In this document: piece after piece, positions 1-9,700 of the stretch
Layout of the letters: every line of letters begins with the position of its first letter
Numbering within the stretch: position 1 is the stretch's first letter
Assembly (NCBI RefSeq): GCF_000003605.2
Contig: NW_003136828.1
Location: forward strand, 92,258-104,559
From: Saccoglossus kowalevskii
Taxonomy: Eukaryota; Hemichordata; Enteropneusta; Harrimaniidae
Direction: 5' to 3'
DNA: 12,302 bases
Made by a program: the position numbers and the translations under genes
Notes under the pieces: model-generated
What the model was told of the DNA's origin: nothing
What the model saw: only the letters and a program-made list of their open reading frames with translations
Database searches by the model: none

Positions 1-16
1 ATACATACACTGTTTT
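1..16 (-). CDS. Possible start of exon 24
   Basis: At the left edge, the minus strand has a strong acceptor (gtgtatttttcag) followed by AAA ACA GTG TAT GTA in phase 0, which would follow exon 23 in frame as K-T-V-Y-V. The expected continuation of S-V-R is x-x-N, which this does not show, and only 16 bases are visible. It is listed because the splice site and phase fit. Confidence 0.25.
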
Positions 17-370
17 CTGAAAAATACACAGTAAATGTTACTCACATCCACGGATACTCTTTTTAGTAACAGTGTTTCAGCAGTGTGAATCACTCAATAA
101 AAGTATTGAAATGAATTGAGAAATTCTCAAACGCAAGTTATTTCATCACTCGCCAGAAAAAAATGTCAGAGTGCCATGCTACTCAGCTTAGAGCGTTCTC
201 GGTGAGCACCGGCGTGGCAAGCACACAGCGTAGAACGCACCGAACCGATCCCGTTTGTGACTTTTCATTGGCGGATTCGCCGTACATCTTTGCTTCACAT
301 AAAGCACACTCCGAAAATCAAAACAAAGTATCTTACTTAATATTCATTCCGGCACGTTCACTGTCTATTT

Positions 371-413
371 TTGAGGGCTAAAGTTTCTTCAAAACCCTGA
401 AAGCAGCCCTCAA
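371..413. repeat. Inverted repeat, 9-base arms
   Basis: TTGAGGGCT at 371-379 and AGCCCTCAA at 405-413 are perfect reverse complements separated by 25 bases, able to form a hairpin. It lies just downstream of the CpG-dense block and may be the end of a small inserted element. Confidence 0.6.
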
Positions 414-489
414 TAAACAACAGCTTAACCAGCACCAGCGTAGCGAACAACAATTTGTTATGCACAGTATCATTGCGCAGTAGTTTCAG

Positions 490-497
490 TGACGTCA
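490..497. promoter_or_regulatory. Palindromic TGACGTCA (CRE-like) site
   Basis: A perfect TGACGTCA octamer, the consensus for CREB/ATF factors. It is followed by TGTGACT (514-520) and AGTCACA (532-538), a 7-base inverted pair that also contains an AP-1-like TGACTGAGTC. Sequence match only; such sites occur by chance. Confidence 0.25.
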
Positions 498-602
498 TCC
501 ATATTCAATGTCATGTGACTGAGTCTCAACAAGTCACAGTATGCGTAACAACAGTGAGACGTGATAAATATAACTATTCCTAAATATATTATATATACTT
601 AC

Positions 603-742
603 TCTGACAGATATGAAATAAGAATGACCTTCGCGTAAAGTCAAATCCTCTGCTGTCCCATATGCATAGTTACTTGGTGTAAACGGAAATATGTCATCAA
701 TAGCGGGCGTAGATCCGATGGCCCATTCATAATAGGAAACAC
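603..742 (-). CDS. Exon 23 (last confident exon): YYEWAIGSTP and GHSYFISVR
   Basis: Two bases complete Gly of E-S-G, then V-S-Y-Y-E-W-A-I-G-S-T-P-A-I-D-D-I-F-P-F, and L-T-L-R-E-G-H-S-Y-F-I-S-V-R in phase 0 at the strong donor gtaagt. The module is unfinished, so a further exon continuing with x-x-N must lie to the left, in the last 602 bases or outside the window. The acceptor is tattatattcag. Confidence 0.92.
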
Positions 743-3700
743 CTGAATATAATATTAATACATTTATAGTGTAAATGAAGTTAGTTAAGTGTTGATGGTA
801 AACTATATTTTGCATTTACTCAAGTAGTAAATTACAAAGCGGAAAACTTCTACCCTTCAGAATTGATATTCGTCAATTTGTGAATATTCATGTAAAAACA
901 ATCGGATTATTGTCCATTATGTCGATAACATGCAAATATTTTACGTGACCAAGATTAACATATCTCTTATTGCCACAAACGTTTGTTGTCTTTAATAGGC
1001 AATACATATTAATTATTTACATAACAAAACATGTGGAATTATCCCCGTTAAAAATACATATTTGTTGCTTGATTCTGTTCGAGATAGTCACATTGTATAA
1101 CGTCATGACATTATGAAATGTTTGAATAAATCAAAATCCAACTCACCACTTTCTTTGTCATAAAACAACATATTCCAAGCAGCACTGATACTTGTTGTGG
1201 AATGGTGATATGTGCCGCCAACGTCAATAGTTACATTGGTTTTTATTGGAATCGAAGTGTCAATTATGACTGCTGATGAAATTGATTTGACAGATAATCC
1301 AACAAAATCTATCGCTGTCAATGAAACGATAAGATGCACAAAAGATAATGATTATCCCTGTGAATATATTATGTAGTTACATTGAGCTGTAGGAGCTCCT
1401 TAATTACTACGCAGTATAGTTTATATTTATTTACATGTGCCAAGCGCATCTTTAAAGGATTGCTCAGCCTACCTTTTAGTGTGGCATAGTAAGACTGTCC
1501 TTGTAGTAAATGTAAAGTATGAGCAACAGCCCAGTTTGTGACTCCAACGTCGACAAAGTCTTGAACGTCCACGCCCCCGAGGAACGATCCTATAAAATGT
1601 ATTAAATGAGTTTGTCGTTAAACTATTGCCTCAAAAACATTGTGACACATTTATTCTCTAATCGCTAGGTACAAGATTAAAAAATACCTAGTGCGTATTC
1701 GTATCTTTGAATTCCCGAGTCGTGAGACATCTGAGCACCCGACTCTTCAATATCAGTAAACCCCATCCAATTTATATACATGTGTGAAGTGGAAGTCTGA
1801 AAAAAAAAATAATGAATGAAGTTGATGTCACAATATTTTTAGCGACGTATTCGAATCACTAATGGAATGTTCTGATTATGTACGTTTCTATGTAACAATG
1901 ACTGACCTGATATTGTTGCCCCACTCTGCCAATCCAAACAGTACCAGCCTCGGGTGGTATCCAGTCAACGGTTACACCATTGGAACATTCAGATACCATG
2001 GGCAGTATCTCTACCGTGTCTTCTTTCTCTCTGTGGGTCTCATTTGCATACATACATATGTAATATCTTCTACCATACTCAAGATCGAGATTGTCGATGT
2101 TGACGTAGTTTTCCTACAAATAGCAAATGTTGTAGTTAAAAGGGCGTGGTTGAAAAAATAAGAATTACGTACGTATTACAGGATATATTAGTCTTAGTTA
2201 ACTTACTTTTGTGGAACCACAGGTCAGAACTTCTAATGAGTCACAGAGATATGTATCATAGTTCAATTCCGTGCTGTGTCTAACATATCCCCACTTCTCA
2301 ATAGACTCGTCCGCAATAACTTTCCATAGGTATTTGTAATGTGTTAGAGTTGGCCAAACGGCTGACAATTTATGTTTCGATGGCGTGTATTCAGCGTCAA
2401 TTTCAACCCATTCATCATTGACAGCAAGGTAAATATCACTGTGAGGACATTATTGTGAAACAAGTTATTTTAGTTTGCACAGTGTCATAGTGATTATCAT
2501 TATAGTAAATGTATCCGACTTTAAAATTGGAGACAACAATTACGTTATTTATTTTCCCAGCAACAAAGACTTCACACTTGTTGGTAGAGCATATGCGTCG
2601 ACAAATAAACACAGCTATGTTATAAACACGGAAGGGAAGATAGTAGTAATCTAAGCATATTATTATATAGTTGAGGTATAATTATGAAACCACTGAATAA
2701 CTATTCCTTTTCTAGGTCCTTTTCATTTTTTTAAATAATTATTGCATTATTGCATTATTGAGTATTTTATTATTTAACTCAAAGGCTGAAACTTATTTAG
2801 TAAAATAATTTGATATGTATTTTAAGAAATACTAAAACAACAACTACGATGGACTGCCTCTTTTTCATGGCAATCATCCGTTCGGCACTTAGTCACGCTG
2901 CATAGGGTACCCTTAAAAGTACTATATCTTTGCCGATATGATTAGTTGAATTTTTGCTTACTCCACATCGCCTTCATCATCCCTGTCACCAACGGCATCA
3001 ATGACTGTATTTGGAGTAATGTACTGTGGATAAATCGATTCACAATCGTATATTTCCTTGTACACTGTAGAGTATAAACCAGCTTTGTTGTTTCCACGTA
3101 TAGCCAACTGTATACACTCCGAGAAGACTAGTTTACTTGGCAGAAAGACTTGGTGTGATAACTATACAACAAATAACAAAACAAATGTAATTATTAAACA
3201 TATACTGCAAATTACTCAACCATTCCCCGTGGAATAACTTTGATTTTGTTTATGCCTATTCTACAAATGGGATAAAATATGTCTTTACATAAGTAATTTT
3301 ACATTTGATGCGTTTTTTTTTAAATTTCTTGCATGAAATGTGGCAGTATGCCAGCCTATGAGATACATAGCGTCAAACGTACTACAAAAACAAAACTCCG
3401 CTCATATTCCACAATCGTCAGATCGAGGCTATGTCGTACTCTAATATAATCAAAAGACACAAACAGTACTAGACTGGTAAATAAATGTATATGTCATACA
3501 CAGTATACACATACCTTCCCATCTACATTTACTGGATCGATAATTCTTTCCCATGGATACAATAAATCCCCGTGGTTTGATGTTCCAGTATCAACAGACA
3601 ACGTCCATTCATAATATGCCATGTATTCACTGCTGTCAAGATTATTCTCAACTTCGATATTGATGAACTCCATCCAGCTGAATCTTAGTTCTGCTGTATT

Positions 3701-6700
3701 CCTAGATTGTAAATCATGAGATACCATTTAGAGTATAATATGATACAATAGTGTTAAAACGCAAGTCGAAATGTTCTATATATACTTACTGGTTATATTC
3801 AATAGAATCAATTCCTTCTGAAATTGGTGGATATGAAATGACCCAAAATCCATTACTAACAGTCAATTGAAAACATCCTTCTGGGTGGCAGAAAGCTATG
3901 GCTGTCCTATAATGAGCACCTGGACTCAAGTCCAAATTAGTTATCTGGACGTGGTTATTTTGAGGCAACCTATCATATACATGCTTGGAATTCCATGTTG
4001 AAAATGTCCTGAATAGAATTATTGAAATTAGTATTATGTCTATGAGCCATGCGATCATGATATAAAAATATCGACAACAAAAAATTATATAGTGTTTATC
4101 ATTTACTTGTATGTGTTTTCTCTCTGTACCATAACCTCGAAATGAGTGATGTAAGGGAATGATTCATTTGGCAGATCCCAATGTGCGTTGATGATAGTTG
4201 TGGACGACTGGTAATCAATATCCTCTTCACATCGGAATCTTCCATAATAATCATGATGTTCATCTTTTGGTAATTGTTTTATGTCTGGAAAATATTTTCT
4301 GATATTATGCTCTAAACTAATGGCATAATTTAGACACATTACATGAAACAGAATATGTCATATGTGTATAGAAATTATCATAAACAGTATAATTTTACCT
4401 TCTGTAGTGCAATCAACTCCATCAAATACCTGAACGCCCTCTATGTAATCACCATCTTGAATGATTAATATTCCATCAGAGCTGACATCTACAAAACCAG
4501 ATTCACTGGATGCTCGGATTGTCACAAAGTATATCTGTAACATAAATAACAACTAATGATGTTACCATTGATGAATTCTTTCGATTAACAGCATAACAGC
4601 GGAGTCATATAATACGCTTAAATGACTATGTGCACTTCATGACATATCACAGAGAAGTCACCTTGCGAGATATCTGAGAAGTAGTATGTCGAAAATATAC
4701 GGCAAACTAAGAACGGAATAAATCGAATTTCATTAGATTTTGGGGATTTTAAATTTTGAATTTTTAAATTTAAATTTATAAATTCAAGTCACAAAACACC
4801 TAGCATTATAGCTATATTCAACACATGTTTCGTAATAATATGTTACTTTGAGTCGTTCTTAAATAAATATATGCTGTATGTGTAAATTAATTAGTATACT
4901 GAGAATAATTTATGCAATTATCATGATATAGCTGCGGTAATACTCAGAAATCAGAGACAATTTTCTTTTTCTGCCATGTTGCTCACTTTGTAGTAAAGTG
5001 TGTGTTCCTTGATTGTTGTCACCTTTTTCTTTGCTATTAGCAGCGAATAGCTACAATAATAAATATTCAAGCAATAACTATCCCTTATTACCGTTATGCC
5101 ATCGTTCTTATGTGTTACTGTTGTAACAATGAGCACTCCCCCGTGATAAAGCTAGAGGGCAAAACACGTGATTTAACGACATGATAAGATAACATTTACC
5201 TGATTCAACATCAGCTCCAGGTTAAAGGTCGAGTGTTCTGTTTGTGTACCAAGATAAATGAAGTCAGATATATCAGTATCTCCCGGGGAAGTCCCGATTG
5301 CTAGCTCATACGTTACAATCTGATTTGGACGGGCGAATCCATACCACTTAGAGTGTATCTCGTTTGCCGTTGACTGGTAGTCTACATCATGTAGAAACTG
5401 AAATGGAAATCATACATTGTGATGGTGTTAATATTCAATATATGAATGGTCATCGCATACATCATGTAATCTAAATAGTTTGGCCCTGTAGTCATGGCAA
5501 CGAGATCAAGCTGTTGCTGAGTGTTTATAATAAAGCGATGCACAGAAAAGCTGACACAGCACAATGAATGTGACTTACCACTGATGTATTTGGATCTACT
5601 GTGTCCCATACTACACCAACAATTGGCAGTCCAACTACATGTTTATATGGACTAGAAACTCCAGTTACACTTAGACCACCAATGTTTTTTACTTTGATAG
5701 ATATGTAGTATATGTGATCACCATGGAGATCCCAATCTAGTGAATCCACTGGAATAGCCACACAGGATGGTTGTATGGTGTTATCGCATATAGGACTGTC
5801 AAATGTTTCTATTGATGTAAAATCTAATAACTGTGTTCCATATGGTGTATCACCTATAACAATATACATATATCAATGTTTATTCTCGATGCATTATTTT
5901 TTTCATTATGATTAGTATAAAAGCATAATTCTAAAAATAAGCCTTACCAACAGCGACACTGTAATCTGATAATGGTTCTTCATCCTCCGTCTCAACAAAA
6001 TCATTCTCATTCCATCTTGCTATCAGGTAACCTGAATTAGTCGCGTCATATTCAACATATATTGTACCCGTGAAAACGGGAGGTGTAACGTCAACAATAA
6101 TGGGTCCAACTTTCTGTAGGAATTAATGATTATTTGACAATATAATACAATATTATATTTAAACTAGGCACGAAGATTTTACACTCATAGACTCGTATAC
6201 ATCATCGGTGATTATTTTGTGAATATTTTGGCTATATTTATAATTTATTACCAAAGAGGAAAAAAACGATATAAATCACAAGCTTCTATGGTGATGTGGC
6301 CATTTTAAGACATATGTTCAATAGCCATGGGTTTATTCTTGAAACTAATCTCTTCCATGATACATATTGCTAGGTTCTTTATTGAAGATGTAAAGTCAGT
6401 CATTTAGTATTGACTAGATATTTCACCAAAATATTCGCTAAATTTCAACAGTTTCAAAACGATAGAACAGTAATGAAAGATCCAAGTTATTAGCCTCTGA
6501 CTGTAGTTTAAGTCTTGGGTGAAAAGAACAAGTAGGGGTTCCATTATGCGTAGAAACATGTTTTATGGAAAAACTGTGCATAATGGCTGTCTCATTTGAA
6601 TCGGCATCTCAAATTAGAATTTGAATTATATGCGTCTTTTGGAAATATTACTGGGAATGCTGTAAGAATACCACAGCCCTCTGTGAAACGTTGAATATAT

Positions 6701-9700
6701 CAACAACAAAACAATTACAATTAATATGTATGTTACGCAAAAATTAATTTTTCATTTTGAAAATAATTTCTTAGCAGCAAGTCTTATTTCAGAACGTTGA
6801 GATAACCAAAATAATATCTTAAATTACCAACACCATGGAACACAACTTTGAATTTCTTTCCCTAGAAATACAGATTTAATTTAGAATGCACAATTAACAA
6901 ATATCTGGAATATATTCTCATCAGTACTAACTAAATATGTTATATTTCACATGGACAACTGAACCAATAATTGTAATTCAAATTTAACATCAATATTACA
7001 CATCAATTGCCCCTCTATATAAAAGAGGTTTGTGCAAAACTAATGTATTTCAAGACCAATATTTGAAATCACAAACACAATCATTAACATAGACAAATTT
7101 ACAACTGTAAGAACACAAAACAATCTGACACAGCTATTGGACACCATGTGGTTAAATCAGTAAGAACAAGGTGATATATATCTTATGGTGCACAAATAGT
7201 GATGTCAAGCGCTTAAAAATGAGTGAGCACATCTAGCTTCTCATGTGGCATCTACCATATATTACTTCTGTGTCATGGTCACGTTAAAATACCAAATGTC
7301 AACAGCAGATGTGTGACATTGATGCTGATGTAATAGTCATTCTTTAATTCAATAGTTGTGATGAAAGTAGACACGGCTACATTAACAAATATAAATATGT
7401 AATACAGACCCGGGTATAGCGAATGAGCCGCAAAATTTAGGTAGGCGTGAGTTGCATATGTGTGGGTTGACGATGGTAAAAGAAAAATAGTCTTCCTAAC
7501 CCTCAGTTCAGTTGATTCCATCATGACAATATAATAACTGAATTTAGGATTAAAAACATATTCCCCAAACTCGACATATGTGTGATGTCAATCATGGACT
7601 AACGCAATACATGTTTTAAAAATTATCATATAAATAGAAATATCTTCACAAGTTTATGCGTGTAAGAGGTTTGAAAACAATGTTAATTTCACTAGAGATT
7701 TCAACACAAGCACGTATAACTAGTCCTTTTCAGGGACACCAAGCTCTTCTAGTTTGTTTTCCTTTGACTGACAGTATACAATTCGAAATTACTGAAATTA
7801 AATAATTAATGCTCGTGTAATGGTTTGTTTTAATGTATTGCACGTGTATACACCGATATCAGACACAGAACCAATGTGATAAAAACAAACACCACTCACC
7901 TCTGTTGTTGTCATCATAGCTCCGTTGATTGCCCGAATAAGTACATAGAATTCTGTTCCTTGTTGTAATTGTAGATGGAAAGCAGAGAATTTTGCGTGAG
8001 AATGTGTGGCAGTATATGAAAGTATATCAGAAGCTAGTTCGTCTCCCGTGCTACTAAGACCAATCAGATAATCGTATATACCACTTTCTGGATCTCCACC
8101 TTGCCACGAAACGGAAACCTGCAATTGGCATATTAATTACCATTGAATATGACAGGGACGATATTCATGTAACGTGTACAGCAAACATAATGTGACAATA
8201 GTACTGTCCGTGTAATGAATTACTATACCTTATGCTCATTAATGAGAAAAGCATTATCAGACAGTGGTCTGCTGGCGTTGCACCCTATATGAGGTATATC
8301 GCCTTCACCCAATGGCCATAAACTAGCATTGTCTATTAGACGGGCTTGTCTATTGAAAAGACGTAAAGCAATTAGTAAAGTAAATGTCAACTATTTCTCG
8401 ATCCTAACTTGTATCCCATATTGGTGAACCTGTTATCATAGTGACAGTTCGTCCGTAAAACAGATATATCAAACAACATATAATGGAACTGAACTGAAAC
8501 CTTCACTGGACGTTGCAGCTGATTATATATATAATTTTATATGATGATTCTTTCTTTCAAAAGTTGACACAAAACTACTACGATTGGTCTATTTTGTGAC
8601 GTACACATTGCTATTAATAATTTATTGTGTGTCGCGACGTTATAAAACTCATGTGAAGAACACTTCTACTCATCATGGTCACGTGTATGCTAATGATGCT
8701 TAGAACAGATGAATTCAAAAGGTGTCTTTTCATTGGTTGACTTTCAATGCATGCTAATCATGGGCATCATTGCAAAGACAAAAAACATGGTGATAATTAT
8801 GACAGAATAGACTAGTCGTGGACATCTTTCGTCAACAATCGAGATTTTACATATTCGTTCATTATCATATAAAACAATGACATTGTCACGGTCTTCCACT
8901 GACCAAACATGCAACAACAAGTTGAATAAGTGCACGTCGTCAGTGGTAATATCAGTCGGTCAACACGTTAACATTGTCGCAAAATTGTAGGTTCTAGTTC
9001 TGAAAAAAACAAACAATTTATTGTATTTCTTGATGTTCTGTGATGCAATTTTTCAGGAAGTATTTTAAACCCTAATACGGTGGCAACTTGCGTTTTATAA
9101 CAATATACCCACATACCGACACTCAACGGCTGAGTCATTAATTCTGTATCTGTATCCATGATCATTAACCATCCACGTCGTGCCATTGCTGTCTTTAATG
9201 AGTCCACCATGTAACCGAAGATTTGTAATTCTAATCTCCTCTATTATTGGTTTCGTCAATAACTATGCCATCTGAACATACAGGCAATGATGGGTCTAAG
9301 GCGTGATTATAAGCTATAACTGTACAATAGTATTTACCAGGTCCAGGTGCTGTCCAACTGGCACGTGTTGATGTGATATTTACAAACTGTAAACAAAAAT
9401 CCAAGAAAAATGTAATCGCAATCTTAATGTTCACTGGCGTCACAGTTGTACTGCCTTTTTACCACATTGACCATTTTAAGTTTAAAAATTACAATCTGAG
9501 GGAGTGCACTGAGGGGAAGTCAAAGAAATACAATGTGTATTATGCAACCCCTCGATGAAATTCAAAATTGTATGTTGGAATTGAAATGTGAAATCTTTTC
9601 CACTTTAACTGGTATTGCATTTTTTGTATGATGTTCCATGGTACCACTCATTTACACGTTATCTCATAGTACCATCAGGGTCTCAAAACTGAAATACTAA

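Larger units (their letters stand above)
17..602. other. Non-coding stretch beyond the last exon; CpG-dense block and inverted repeats
   Basis: No module-like exon is seen. At 171-300 the base composition rises to about 55% G+C by hand count, and 12 CpG dinucleotides fall within 194-282, in clear contrast to the AT-rich surroundings. The plus-strand open frame at 163-381 has no recognisable motif and I do not call it a gene. The block could be a transposable-element fragment or a regulatory element in the intron. Confidence 0.5.
6114..7899 (-). other. Intron 9-10 (1,786 bases), largest in the window
   Basis: Exons 9 and 10 join in phase across it. It contains an open, module-like segment at 7279-7537, a perfect 9-base inverted repeat at 6541-6586, and a short hairpin-like CCTCT...AGAGG at 7012-7028 around a TATAAA string. 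No intact mobile element was seen. Confidence 0.75.

Noticed and set aside
163-381. Plus-strand open frame of 72 codons in the GC-rich block
   Set aside because: No recognisable motif, no promoter or splice logic; it is open probably because the block is GC-rich.
1862-2161. Plus-strand open frame of 99 codons
   Set aside because: It is antisense to exon 19, which has clear module motifs and fitting splice sites.
4312-4318. Upstream AG as the acceptor of exon 14
   Set aside because: It gives a phase that does not match exon 13, whereas the next AG (4312-4313) does.
7012-7028. TATAAA string within a CCTCT/AGAGG hairpin, as a promoter
   Set aside because: Such AT strings are frequent in these introns and no gene start follows on either strand.
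8968-9210. Minus-strand open frame of 80 codons overlapping exon 7
   Set aside because: It is a shadow frame; the frame that joins exon 8 in phase is another one and carries the coding signal.
9238-9246. R-G-D tripeptide (integrin-binding type motif) just before the stop in exon 7
   Set aside because: It appears only after the apparent frame break, in the frame that ends at once; the coding frame reads I-I-E-E-I there.
9238-9262. 23-base GT...AG micro-intron that would remove the stop in exon 7
   Set aside because: It is far too short for the introns of this gene, and joining its ends leaves the downstream segment in the wrong frame.
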